Origin: PALSA-894 sp963828625
Lineage (GTDB): Bacteria; Pseudomonadota; Alphaproteobacteria; Rhizobiales; Xanthobacteraceae
DNA length: 64,000 nucleotides
Direction: 5' to 3'
NCBI GenBank assembly: GCA_963828625.1
Contig: CAWHEX010000004.1
Span: forward strand, 154,492-218,491
The notes beneath the pieces were generated by a model, which was given only the letters and a program-made list of their open reading frames with translations, did no database searches and was not told the origin of the DNA. This document shows positions 8,767 through 17,736 of this stretch, one piece after another (position 1 is the first letter of the stretch; every line of letters starts with the position of its first letter). A program made the translations under genes and the position numbers.

Positions 8767-11010
8767 ATGAACGGGCGGGAAACCCAAGCGGGCACGGAGA
8801 ACGATCAGTTGCTCATCCTCGCGATCGACCGGCACCGCGGTGGACAACTGGCGGAGGCCGAGGGGCTCTACCGGCAAATCCTCGCAACGGATCCCGCTCA
8901 TGCCGACAGCCTTCACTTGCTCGGCATCATCGCGCACCAGCGCGGTCAGCATGAAGCTGCGATCGAGTTGATCGGCCAAGCGATCACGCGCGGCACGCCG
9001 CTTCCGCAGTACCACTACAATCTCGGACTCGCGCTCGTAGCGCTCGGCCGCGCACCTGAAGCCGAAGCGCAGTTTTCCAACGCCCTCACACTTAAAGGCG
9101 ACTATGCCGAAGCGCATTTGAGCCTCGGCGAGACGCTACGCGAACAAGGTCTCATTGAGCGGGCGCTCGCGTCTTGCGAGCGAGCGGCAGCGCTCAGGCC
9201 AGCCTGGGCCGAGGCGCACAACAACACGGGCGCGATGCTGCTCGCACTGGGGCGAACCGACGAGGCGATCGCGCGATGCGAACGCGCGCTCGCGATCAAG
9301 CCCGATTTGTTCGAGGCGCACACGAATCTCGCTCGGCTGCATTTCGGCACCGGACGCATCGTGCAAGCGGCTTCGTCCGCGATGCGCGCGCTCAGCCTGC
9401 GCGAAACGCTCGATGCAAAGAATCTTTTCGTTCGCGCCGTCCGCGACACGGCAGCGACCGCCGACAGCGCTCATGTTCGCGATCTTGTCCTGCGCGGACT
9501 GACCGAGCCTTGGGGGCGGCCTGATGAATTGACACGCGTCGCGACAAGCATCGTGCTGCGCAACAATGCCTGGCGCACGGTCGTCGCGCGTGCAGCCGCC
9601 GAATGGCCGAAGCCACTGGGAGCAGATGAGCTGCTTGGCGAAAAGCTGCTGCCGGCGCTACGCGATCCGCTCTTTCACAGCGTGCTTGAGGTTGCGCCGA
9701 ACGTCGATCTGGCACTTGAGCAATACCTCACGAATGTCCGCCGGGTGATGCTGGAAACCGCTGCCGGCATGGCGTTTCCTGATCCAGGCGATGATGCGCT
9801 ATTGCGTTTTTTCTGTGCGCTGGGACGGCAGTGTTTCGTCAACGAGTACGTCTTTTTCTGCGACGCGGACGAGCGTGAGCACGCACGAAAATTGCGCGAT
9901 GCACTGATCGACGCGCTCCATTCGGACGCGCCGATCCCCGCGCTTTGGCCGGTCGCGGTCGGCGCATATTTTCCGCTCGCCTCGTTGCCGGCCGCGGATG
10001 CGTTGCGCACGCGCAAGTGGCCCGCAAGCGTCGACGCATTGCTCACGCAGCAGCTCGACGAACCGCGCGAAGAGGAGCGTCTGCGCGCCTCGATCCCGCG
10101 CCTGACCGCGATCGACGATGACGTCTCGTTGAAGGTGCGCGAGATGTACGAGGAAAATCCGTATCCGCGCTGGATCAAGGTTGCGCCGACCGAGAGCGCG
10201 AAGCCGCTCGACGTCTACCTGCGCAATCGCTTCACCACGCCGGCGCTTCGCGACGTAAGCCGCAAGACGACGCTGGATATCCTCGTCGCTGGATGCGGTA
10301 CCGGGCGGCAGGCGGTCGAAATCGCGCAGCGTTTCGTCGGCGCGAACGTGCTCGCGATCGACCTGTCACTCGCGAGCCTCGCCTACGCGAAACGCAAGAC
10401 CAACGAACTCGGTCTCACGAACATCGAATACGGCCAGGCCGACATCCTCCAGACCGCGCAGCTTCGCCGTTCGTTCGACCTCATCGAGTCTAGCGGCGTG
10501 CTGCATCATCTCGACGACCCGTGGGCCGGATGGCGCGTGCTGCTATCGCTGCTGCGGCCCGGCGGCTTCATGCGCGTCGGCCTCTACAGCGAACTCGGCC
10601 GCCCCGGCGTGATCGCCGGCCGCGCGCTCATCGCCGAGCGCGGCTATCGCGCCGATGCCGACGGCATCCAGCGCTTCCGGCAGGAGTTGATCACCGGCGG
10701 CTTCGGCCCGCCGCTCGCGGATCTCATCACCAGGACCCATGATTTCTTCACGACCAGCGAGGTGCGCGATCTCGTCTTCCACGTGCGCGAGCACCGAATG
10801 ACCATCCCGCAGATCGCGGGTTTCCTGCGCGAGAATAGGCTTGCGTTCCTCGGCTTCGAACTCGACCCGCGGATCGCGCGGCAATACCGAGAGCGCTTCC
10901 CCGACGATCCCGCGATGACCGATCTTGATCACTGGCATGCGTTCGAAACCGAGAACCCGGACGCGTTTTTCTACACTTACCAGTTCTGGATCCGCTCGGC
11001 AGAATCCTGA
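8767..11010 (+). CDS. TPR-repeat protein fused to a SAM-dependent methyltransferase
   Basis: From the ATG at 8767 the product has about 747 residues (a TTG at 8740 would add nine). The N-terminal 200 residues are a row of TPR units (for example AHADSLHLLGIIAHQRGQHE and AHNNTGAMLLALGRTDEAIA). A helical middle region contains a conserved EENPYPRW motif. A class I methyltransferase domain then starts with the SAM-binding motif LDILVAGCGTGRQAVEIA and includes SSGVLHHLDDPWAGW. The substrate is unknown; TPRs suggest a protein partner or target. The gene stands alone between a divergent porin and a tRNA, so context gives no pathway. Confidence 0.85.
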   Translation: MNGRETQAGTENDQLLILAIDRHRGGQLAEAEGLYRQILATDPAHADSLHLLGIIAHQRGQHEAAIELIGQAITRGTPLPQYHYNLGLALVALGRAPEAEAQFSNALTLKGDYAEAHLSLGETLREQGLIERALASCERAAALRPAWAEAHNNTGAMLLALGRTDEAIARCERALAIKPDLFEAHTNLARLHFGTGRIVQAASSAMRALSLRETLDAKNLFVRAVRDTAATADSAHVRDLVLRGLTEPWGRPDELTRVATSIVLRNNAWRTVVARAAAEWPKPLGADELLGEKLLPALRDPLFHSVLEVAPNVDLALEQYLTNVRRVMLETAAGMAFPDPGDDALLRFFCALGRQCFVNEYVFFCDADEREHARKLRDALIDALHSDAPIPALWPVAVGAYFPLASLPAADALRTRKWPASVDALLTQQLDEPREEERLRASIPRLTAIDDDVSLKVREMYEENPYPRWIKVAPTESAKPLDVYLRNRFTTPALRDVSRKTTLDILVAGCGTGRQAVEIAQRFVGANVLAIDLSLASLAYAKRKTNELGLTNIEYGQADILQTAQLRRSFDLIESSGVLHHLDDPWAGWRVLLSLLRPGGFMRVGLYSELGRPGVIAGRALIAERGYRADADGIQRFRQELITGGFGPPLADLITRTHDFFTTSEVRDLVFHVREHRMTIPQIAGFLRENRLAFLGFELDPRIARQYRERFPDDPAMTDLDHWHAFETENPDAFFYTYQFWIRSAES

Positions 11011-11025
11011 GGAATTTCGCGGTGT

Positions 11026-11118
11026 TGGCGGAGAGGAAGGGATTCGAACCCTTGATACGGCTTTAGACCGTATAACGGTTTAGCAAACCGCCGCCTTCAG
11101 CCACTCGGCCACCTCTCC
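11026..11118 (-). tRNA. tRNA-Ser (anticodon GCT)
   Basis: The minus strand folds as a class II tRNA of 93 bases. The acceptor arm GGAGAGG pairs with CCTCTCC, the D arm contains GCCGAGTGGCTGAAGG, and the anticodon loop TTGCTAA reads codons AGC and AGU. A long variable arm (TATACGG...CCGTATC) is typical of serine tRNAs. The T arm has GGTTCGAATCC and a CCA end is encoded. Confidence 0.96.
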
Positions 11119-11286
11119 GGTCCGGCCGATATGCCCGAGCATGCCGGCAATGACAAGGCGCGGGCCAGCCACCCGAGAGTGCGGGCACGGCACGCGCTCA
11201 TCAAGCTCGAGCTGACAGTGAGGTCGTGATTGGCAATGTGCGCGGCGGCGGCCGATGAGGCCGCCACCCGTACCTGAGACAAGTCC

Positions 11287-11574
11287 TCAGGCCGCTGCGC
11301 GGAACTGCGGCGCTGCTACCGCCTGCGACGGTTCCGCGTTGGCCTTGAGCCAATCGCGCGCAGCGCGCTGCGCCTGACCGATCTCCGCGTCGGTCATCTC
11401 GGCGGCGATCTCGCGGCGCATGCGCGCGGCATCCCCGTGACCCTTCATGGCAGCGATGTTGAACCACTTGTGTGCGGCAACGAGATCCGTCGGGACCAAG
11501 CGGCCCGCCGCATGCGTCAATCCGAGCTCGTACAAGTCGTCGCCATTCGTGCCGGCGTATTCGTGATGGGCCAT
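11287..11574 (-). CDS. Short Sel1-like/TPR-like protein
   Basis: The ATG at 11574 is preceded by an AGGGGAGG ribosome-binding site, favouring MAHHEYAGTNGDDLYELG over a longer frame. The 95-residue product contains one Sel1-like unit (LYELGLTHAAGRLVPTDLVA followed by AHKWFNIAAMKGHGDA) and an acidic-basic helix near RREIAAEMTDAEI. Sel1-like repeats usually mediate protein contacts. There is no signal peptide. The gene follows the tRNA on the same strand with no evident operon partner. Confidence 0.75.
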   Translation of the reverse strand: MAHHEYAGTNGDDLYELGLTHAAGRLVPTDLVAAHKWFNIAAMKGHGDAARMRREIAAEMTDAEIGQAQRAARDWLKANAEPSQAVAAPQFRAAA

Positions 11575-11918
11575 GCTGGCCTCCCCTTTATCCCTTCGGC
11601 ACCTCATCCCCATGAGGCGTTCCGTCGTCCCCGCACGCAACGTCCTGAGCGCTGCGAGCCGGGCGACTATCGGCCACGACTTTTCAACACCGGCTTAAAT
11701 GTTGCGATGAATCGAATGTGAAGACGGTTTCGGCGCACAACTAAGCGCAACCCAAGAAACGCCCGAATGACGGGCATTTCGGAGCTTGCTGACGGATCGC
11801 TAACCGTGGCGGTTCGCAACCCGCTAACCACGGACGCAACCTCGCCCCGCCTTGTGCCTGCCTTTTTCCGCCCCCGAGAATGTGCGAGAACCAAACGGTG
11901 GAAGCACGGAGCAACGAC
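11575..11918. other. Divergent intergenic region, 344 bases
   Basis: The region lies between the Sel1-like gene (leftward) and the first DUF2147 gene (rightward). I see no coding frame with a credible start. Both promoters must lie here but no box is clear. Confidence 0.5.
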
Positions 11919-12356
11919 ATGAAGACGGGATGCCAACTTGCGGTCGCCGCGATGTTGATCTTGGCCGGCACCGAGGGTGCGTTCGCCGCCGATCCGACCG
12001 GCACCTGGCTCACGCAGGCGGGCACGTCGCGCATCCGGGTCGCCGATTGCGGCGGCGCGCTGTGCGGCACGATCATCTGGCTGAAGGAGCCGAACGATCC
12101 CGACACCGGCAAGCCGAAGACCGACAAGAACAATTCCGATGCGGCGAAGCGCAGCCGCCCGCTGATGGGCGTCCAGATCGTGCTCGGCATGAAGCCAAGC
12201 GGCGCCGACAAATGGGCGGGACAGGTCTACAACGCCGAAGACGGCAAGACGTATTCGGGTAATCTCACCTTCTCGGGCGGCACTACGCTGCAGCTTCAGG
12301 GCTGTGCACTCGGCGGCCTCGTGTGCAAGGGGCAGACCTGGACGAAGGCGAACTGA
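11919..12356 (+). CDS. DUF2147 family exported protein, copy 1
   Basis: The 145-residue product has a signal peptide of about 22 residues ending AFA. The mature part carries the DUF2147 core: DPTGTWLT, IRVADCGGALCGTIIWL, and a paired C-terminal region with CALGGLVCKG. The two Cys pairs could form disulfides in the periplasm. The family is a small lipocalin-like beta barrel of unknown role. The ATG at 11919 was chosen because the signal peptide follows directly. The next gene is a paralogue 39 bases downstream. Confidence 0.82.
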   Translation: MKTGCQLAVAAMLILAGTEGAFAADPTGTWLTQAGTSRIRVADCGGALCGTIIWLKEPNDPDTGKPKTDKNNSDAAKRSRPLMGVQIVLGMKPSGADKWAGQVYNAEDGKTYSGNLTFSGGTTLQLQGCALGGLVCKGQTWTKAN

Positions 12357-12395
12357 ACGAATTCCACAAGACCGGAGAGCGGGGCGAAACAAGAC

Positions 12396-12884
12396 ATGCG
12401 GACCGCGGTCCGGCTGATCGCCGGCGCCATCGCGCTTCTCGGGCTGACGGCGTCCGCGCACGCGCAAAGTCCGCTCGGCCTCTGGCTCACCAAGGATGCC
12501 GACGCCCACGTCCGGATCGCCGATTGCGGCGGGACGCTGTGCGGCACGATCATATGGCTCAAGGATCCGATCGACGACGCGACCGGCCGGCCGATGACCG
12601 ACAAATACAATCCCGATCCGGCGAAACGGGATCGGCCGGTTCTTGGCATTCAGATCATGTACGGCATGCAGCCGAACGGAGCCGGCCGCTGGTCGGGGCG
12701 CTTCTACAACAGCGACAACGGCAAGATCTATGACGGCAACCTGATCGTGACCGGGCCCGACAGCATCAAGGTGGAAGGCTGCTTCCTGCTGATCTGCATG
12801 GGCGAAACCTGGAAGCGCGTGGACAATCGCAGCGAAGTCGGGCGCCGCAGGCGCGCGAACGTGCCCGCCAACATAATGATCTGA
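12396..12884 (+). CDS. DUF2147 family exported protein, copy 2
   Basis: This is a 162-residue paralogue of the preceding gene, with the same block order (GLWLTKDADAHVRIADCGG, LCGTIIWLKDP, NSDNGKIYDGNL). Its signal peptide ends SAHA. Its C-terminus is extended by a basic tail (VGRRRRANVP). The cysteines of the first pair and CFLLICMG near the end are kept. Tandem arrangement and likely cotranscription indicate a local duplication followed by divergence. Confidence 0.82.
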   Translation: MRTAVRLIAGAIALLGLTASAHAQSPLGLWLTKDADAHVRIADCGGTLCGTIIWLKDPIDDATGRPMTDKYNPDPAKRDRPVLGIQIMYGMQPNGAGRWSGRFYNSDNGKIYDGNLIVTGPDSIKVEGCFLLICMGETWKRVDNRSEVGRRRRANVPANIMI

Positions 12885-13015
12885 CATTGCTCCGACTTCG
12901 GCTGCACTCTCGCGCACCCTTTGGTCGCCACGAAGGCGTCCGGTTGCATGCCGGTTGCAATTGCCCTTGTTATCGGCGAGCCTTTGAGGCGCACATGTGT
13001 TTCAGGGGTCTTGTC

Positions 13016-13279
13016 ATGATCAAGCGTACGTTCGCACTGGTTCTTTCAGCGGCGTTGTTCGCCGGCGTCGGAACGACCGCTCTTCTTTCCTCCGCCAGTC
13101 CGGCGAAAGCCGAAATGGCCACTGCGCCGCAGAAGGCAAAGAAATCGTCGGGTGCCGAGAGGCGCAAGCAATGCAGCGCCGAATGGAAAGAAGCAAAAGC
13201 CGCCAACAAGACCGGCGGCGTGAAGTGGCCGAAATTTTACAGTGCGTGCAACAAGCGCCTCAAGGCGCAAGGCACCTGA
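13016..13279 (+). CDS. Small exported Cys/Lys-rich protein
   Basis: The 87-residue product starts MIKRTFALVLSAALFAG, a signal peptide cleaved near AKA. The mature half has a Lys-rich linker and the motif RKQCSAEWKEAKAANKTGG followed by WPKFYSACNKRLK. The two Cys spaced about thirty residues apart recall the PsiF-type repeat, but the match is weak. Proteins of this form are, to my recollection, common in Bradyrhizobium relatives and have no known function. Confidence 0.7.
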   Translation: MIKRTFALVLSAALFAGVGTTALLSSASPAKAEMATAPQKAKKSSGAERRKQCSAEWKEAKAANKTGGVKWPKFYSACNKRLKAQGT

Positions 13280-13619
13280 TCTCGATCAATCGAAGCTGAG
13301 CTGACGTTGAAATCGGCGGGGAGCGCCTCGGCGCTTCAACCCTCGTCGAGATGACCGAGGGCGTCGGCGATAACCTGAGATGTCCGGGATTTCGTCGCAG
13401 TCGCCGTAACGTGCGAACACGTCAGTGACGAAAGCCTAGGACCAACCGAAGCCGGACCAAAAATCCACTACCCGTGAAGGTGAACCTCAGTTTCGCCGAC
13501 GCCCTCCGTCGTCGACTAGAGCCGGCGTGGCCATCCGCAGCATTGCGCTGAGCGGCCTCGCCGGCCTTTGCGACGCTGCTCTCGACATCGCTGTCGATCG
13601 CGTCGTTCAGGAGCAAGAA
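13280..13619. other. Gene-free stretch, 340 bases
   Basis: No frame with a ribosome-binding site and plausible composition was found. A 64-residue minus-strand frame beginning with TTG is open but unconvincing. Confidence 0.5.
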
Positions 13620-13673
13620 TTACTTGCCGCCCTTCTTCTTCGCCTTCTTCGCCTTCTTCGCTTTCTTCGCCAT
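13620..13673 (-). CDS. 17-residue Lys/Ala-rich micro-ORF
   Basis: The minus strand encodes MAKKAKKAKKAKKKGGK from an ATG at 13673 to a TAA at 13620. A strong GGAGGG ribosome-binding site lies five bases before the start. The KKA repeat resembles the C-terminal tail of histone H1-like proteins, and a nucleic-acid-binding micropeptide is one possibility. The good start signal argues that it is translated, but the repeat alone could also arise from AAG slippage. Confidence 0.5.
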   Translation of the reverse strand: MAKKAKKAKKAKKKGGK

Positions 13674-14457
13674 ATTGCCCTCCAAGCAATTGAGTGAGTG
13701 GCGGTATCAGAACGATGCGCATCAACGAATCGACGTGCATCGCGCTCCGATTACTACAGCACCCAATGAAAAACTCCGAATCTCCTTAACGAACAGTGAG
13801 CGATAACGAAGCGCGCGAGCGATGTTGCTTGATTGAACGATGCGCGCGTCGTCGCAAGCACGTGCGTTGTTCGAAAAATTCTTCGCAGAGGATGCGCATT
13901 TTTGCGACGATGAAGAAACCCGCATGAATCAAGGGTTTTATTGCTGTCACAATTCGATTGTTGCTGCGTTCGCAAAACGAAAATCAGAAAATTTCTTCAA
14001 AGCAGATGTGCGAGCGACGTCCTCGCAATGAGATTTTTTCGCAAGCGAATTTTTTTTCACAGGGCAGTGACGAAAGCACGCGCGAAAGTGCTCTCGCGAT
14101 CAAAAACGAGCGAATCAGTCGAAAGGTGATTCGCGTGCGAGGGTGTGCGGCGATCATTTTTGGATGCCGTCGCGCTCCTCGCGCGACCTTCGCAGGCGAA
14201 TTTTTCGGGGCGCGCGCCGGCTTTGATGCGCACGTCGATCTGCATCCGGATCATCCGGTCGACAAGGCTCCGGGATCGCCAGGGGACAGGATCCATGATC
14301 GTGCGAGGTGCCGGTCTTGATCTGTTCACACCGCCAAGGAGCATTTTTCGATCGGCCGGATGACTGAGCAAGCGGAATTCACGCCCGCGCGTTCCGGTTG
14401 CTCACCCAACCCAAGTGGAGATTTTGAATTCGCAGCCAGCCCGACAGTCGAATCCTG
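13674..14457. other. AT-rich gene-free stretch, 784 bases
   Basis: From about 13,740 the base composition is visibly richer in A and T than the flanks, with runs such as GAAAAATT and TTTTTTTT near 14,050 and a small palindrome TTCGCAAGCGAA at 14038-14049. Several frames are open but none has a credible start or known family. It lies directly upstream of the damaged second porin. Confidence 0.55.
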
Positions 14458-16004
14458 ATGCCCGAACGGACGCATTCGTCCAAACCAATTGAATACGTGA
14501 AGATTTGCAGCATCTACGGCGCCGGGTTCTTCTACATTCCCGGAACCGATACCTGCATCAAGATCGGCGGATGGATCCGCGCCGAGTACGCGTTCCAGTC
14601 AGGCAACTCGAACGTGCCTGCTGTCACAGGCGGCCAGGGTTTGAACAACCGGATCAACATTAACGAGTACAGCATGCGCGCCCGCTGGGTGACGTCGTTG
14701 GATGTACGCACGCAGACCGAATACGGGACCCTGCGCGCCTACACCCGCGCCGGTTTCCAGACGACCACCGGTGAAACCACGCAAGGCCGTATCTACACGG
14801 AACGTGGCTTTATCCAGTTCGCAGGCTTCACCTTCGGCAAGTCGCAGTCCTACTTCGACTTCTTCGGCGGTGCGTTCTGCTACGGCTGCGGTTACGTCGG
14901 CAACTCCTCGCAGACCGGTGCTGCCGGCACACTGCTCGCCGCCTACACGGCGACGTTCGGCAACGGGTTCACGGCGACGATCTCGCTGGAAGACCAGTTC
15001 ATGCGTCGTGGCGTTATTTGGGATGCATCGCAACGATCCGACTAATGCCCTCGCGATCTCGGTGCAACCGGGTCCTGGTGTTGCCCAAGACTCGTATAAC
15101 GTCTCGATTGCTGGAGCGACTGCTGCGTTCTTCGGCGACGCGGCCGGCACCGGCATCCCGGACATCGTAGGATCGCTGCGCGTCGATCAGGCGTGGGGCT
15201 CGGCACAGATCGCCGGCGCTCTGCACCAGCTTCGTGCGGGCTACTACGGCAACAACACCGACCGGTGCGAACGCAATCTGCGGGCCCGGCGTGAATTCTG
15301 CAGTTCCTTGCTCCGGCTGACGCATACGGCTGGGCGGCGATGGCGTGGTATCGTCATCAACCTGCCGTGGGCGAAGGGTGACAAGTTCTGGGTCGAAGGT
15401 ACGGTCGCGGAAGGCGCCCAAGGATATGTCGGCTGGTCTGGAGGCATAGTCGGCACGGTCAACTCATACGGCCGCTTCAACGGCAATAACGTGGCGGCCG
15501 CCTGGGCGATGGACTCCATCTTCGGTACGTTGGCGTCAACCGGCGGCGCCACTGGTCAGCAGCTGACGCGCTACTACTCGATCGCGGCAGCGATCGAGCA
15601 CTACTGGACTCCGGCGTTGCGTACGTCAGTCTATGGCAGCTGGACTGCTGCGGACTACAACGGCGTCGCAACGACGCTGTTCTGCTCGTCACCGGTAGGC
15701 CCAGATTCGCACATCCGCGTTGCGCCACTCACGGTGCTCACGGGTACGACGGCGCGTGCCTGGCTGCGACCCGGACTTCAACGTGTGGAACGTCGGTACC
15801 CGCACGATCTGGAATCCGGCGCCGCTGTTCGATATCGGCCTGGAAGTAATGTACACGAGGGTCGAGACGAAGCATGACCCGAATCACGGTCGGCGTCTGT
15901 AACTTCCCGGGCTCAGGCGGCCGTGCGGCAGGCGTCTACGCTCCGTCGAGCGATGAGCGTGTGGTCGCTCGATCCTGCGTGTGCAGCGCAACTTCTGGCC
16001 ATGA
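14458..16004 (+). pseudogene. Second Porin_2-type gene, no signal peptide, several frame breaks
   Basis: The homologous part starts IEYVKICSIYGAGFFYIPG and follows the first porin closely, including SLDVRTQTEYGTLRAYTRAG and GFIQFAGFTFGKSQSYFDFF, ending QRNFWP at 16004. No export signal is found in any frame upstream. The residues before the homology (MPERTHSSKP) are unrelated to one. Frame changes are needed near 15,020, between 15,265 and 15,330, near 15,720 and near 15,900. Sequencing error may explain the breaks but not the missing signal peptide, so the copy is either a pseudogene or a product of recombination or misassembly. Confidence 0.8.
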
Positions 16005-16031
16005 TCGGCTGATCATCGTCGGTTCAACAAC

Positions 16032-16055
16032 GCCCCCCGGCCAGTGGCCGGGGGC
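16032..16055 (+). terminator. Intrinsic terminator after the second porin
   Basis: GCCCCCCGGCC and TGGCCGGGGGC form a long GC stem with a two- to four-base loop, followed by TCTTCGTTTC. It resembles the terminator after the first porin (6520-6542), consistent with duplication of the whole gene end. Confidence 0.8.
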
Positions 16056-16512
16056 TCTTCGTTTCAGAATTTGAGTTGGGTGCAATGAGTCGAATTACGT
16101 CTGAGGCGGGTATTGAAGCTGCAGATTTGGCCATTTTCGGCCATCACGTCGCCGAAGGCGGTGCCGTCTCCAGCACGCTAGAGTCGCAATATTTCGTACT
16201 CGCGGCGCTGCCATTGAGCAGACGCGCTCGCCATGCTGAGTTTGATTTCTCAGCAATTTTCTAAGTTTTTTCAGGTCGGCTCGAGAGAGCCGCTAACGAC
16301 AAAGCCGACTTTCAGCACAACCGGCGGACGCTTGCTGCCGGAATTGCCAGACACGCAGTTAGTGTGCGCGCGCGCAAATGCGCGCCGTGACTGCCCTAAC
16401 AACTCTACATTCGCCCGGGCAAACCGGTGGCCACCTTTCCGAAATCCTGCCGACCATCGCAGACGGGTGGCAGCAGGCCTGTCGTCCATGTCCCAGTTTG
16501 TGTCGCGGCCGC
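16056..16512. other. Region between porin copy and integrase, 457 bases
   Basis: A frame of about 60 residues from an ATG at 16085 is open but has a weak start and no recognisable motif. The recombinase promoter must lie here. No tRNA or clear attachment-site direct repeat was found. Confidence 0.45.
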
Positions 16513-17736
16513 ATGCCAAGAATTGACCTGACCAGCCGCTTTATCCACGCTGCGGCTTGCCCGGCTGGGCGGCCAAAGATCGATTTCTTCGACACGGGCC
16601 AGCGCGGCTTCATGCTCGAAGTCCGCGCCTCCGGCGGCAAGACGTTTTACCAACGCTACACCGACGATCGCGGCCGTGAACGGCAGTTCAAGATTGGCCC
16701 GGCCGATGTCCTGACGCTCGATCAGGCGCGGCGCAAGGCGCGTCTGATCCTGGCGCAGGCGCTGGTCGGCGCGGATCCGCAGCGCGAGCGGCGCGAACTG
16801 CGTGAGATTCCCACGCTCAAGGAGTTCGTGCGCGACCGCTACCTGCCATACGTGAAGGGCTACAAGCGCAGCTGGAACACGGACGAGACCGTGCTGCGGC
16901 TGCATATTCTTCCGCACCTCGGTGCGCAGCCCGTCGATCAGCTCAAGAACGAGCAGATCTCCGATCTGCTGCAGGGCATGCGCGACCGGGGCTATGCATC
17001 CGGTACGACCAACCGCGTGCTGATCCTGTTGCGCTACATCTACAATCTGGGCCGTAAATGGCGCGTCGCCGGCATGACGCAAAATCCGACGCTGGGCTTG
17101 AGCACCGCGCCGGATGTGCAGCGCGACCGCTTCCTCGCGCCGGACGAGACGCAGCGCCTGATTTCGTCGATCGCGATGGACGAGAACCAGACCGCCGCGC
17201 AGGCAATCATGCTGCTGCTGCTGACCGGCGGCCGGCGCAACGAGATCACCCAGGCGAAGTGGGAGTATGTGAACTGGGAGCGGCACACGCTGCTGGTGCC
17301 GCTGTCGAAGTCCGGCAAACCGCGCGCGATTGCGCTCAACGGCGACGCGCTCACACTCTTGCGCGCAATCCCGCGTCATGACGGCAATCCGCATATCTTT
17401 CCGTCGCCGGTGAACGGGCGGCCGAGCGCATCGCTGTTCTTTCCGTGGGATCGCATCCGCAAGCGCGCCGGCCTCAAGGACGTTCGGCTACATGATTTGC
17501 GGCATTCCTACGCGAGCTTCCTCGTCAATCGCGGCATCTCGCTCTATGTCGTGCAGGGGCTGCTCGGGCATGCGCATGCCCGCACCACGCAGCGTTATGC
17601 GCACTTGGCGCACGAAACTCTTCTGGACGCTGCGGAGCATGTCGCGGACGCGGTCCGCGGCCGAAGCACGCGGGTTGCGCCGCCTTCCGAGGCCAGCGCG
17701 CCGCGCGACGGGACGGCCAATCCGGCCATTACCTAG
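16513..17736 (+). CDS. Tyrosine recombinase (phage/island-type integrase)
   Basis: From the ATG at 16513 the product has 407 residues. The N-terminal part carries a DUF4102-like arm-binding domain (DTGQRGFMLEVRASGGKTFY). A core-binding helical domain follows (about 100-190), then the catalytic domain. Active-site residues are visible: Arg in TGGRRNEI (about 240), Lys in LSKSGKPR, His327 and Arg330 in HDLRH, His353 in LLGHAHA and nucleophile Tyr362 in TQRYAH. The enzyme is complete. It has no partner excisionase or cargo nearby, so it is probably a relic of an integrated element or a resident orphan integrase. Confidence 0.9.
   Translation: MPRIDLTSRFIHAAACPAGRPKIDFFDTGQRGFMLEVRASGGKTFYQRYTDDRGRERQFKIGPADVLTLDQARRKARLILAQALVGADPQRERRELREIPTLKEFVRDRYLPYVKGYKRSWNTDETVLRLHILPHLGAQPVDQLKNEQISDLLQGMRDRGYASGTTNRVLILLRYIYNLGRKWRVAGMTQNPTLGLSTAPDVQRDRFLAPDETQRLISSIAMDENQTAAQAIMLLLLTGGRRNEITQAKWEYVNWERHTLLVPLSKSGKPRAIALNGDALTLLRAIPRHDGNPHIFPSPVNGRPSASLFFPWDRIRKRAGLKDVRLHDLRHSYASFLVNRGISLYVVQGLLGHAHARTTQRYAHLAHETLLDAAEHVADAVRGRSTRVAPPSEASAPRDGTANPAIT

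Noticed and set aside
13422..13616. A 64-residue minus-strand frame near the Lys-rich micro-ORF
   Set aside because: It starts with TTG, has no ribosome-binding site and resembles no family.
16085..16264. A frame of about 60 residues between the porin copy and the integrase
   Set aside because: Its start signal is weak and no motif or neighbour supports it. It is kept only as a note on the intergenic region.
16513..17736. The integrase as the marker of a defence or cargo island
   Set aside because: No attachment repeats, tRNA target, toxin, restriction or defence genes were found next to it; neighbours are chromosomal genes.
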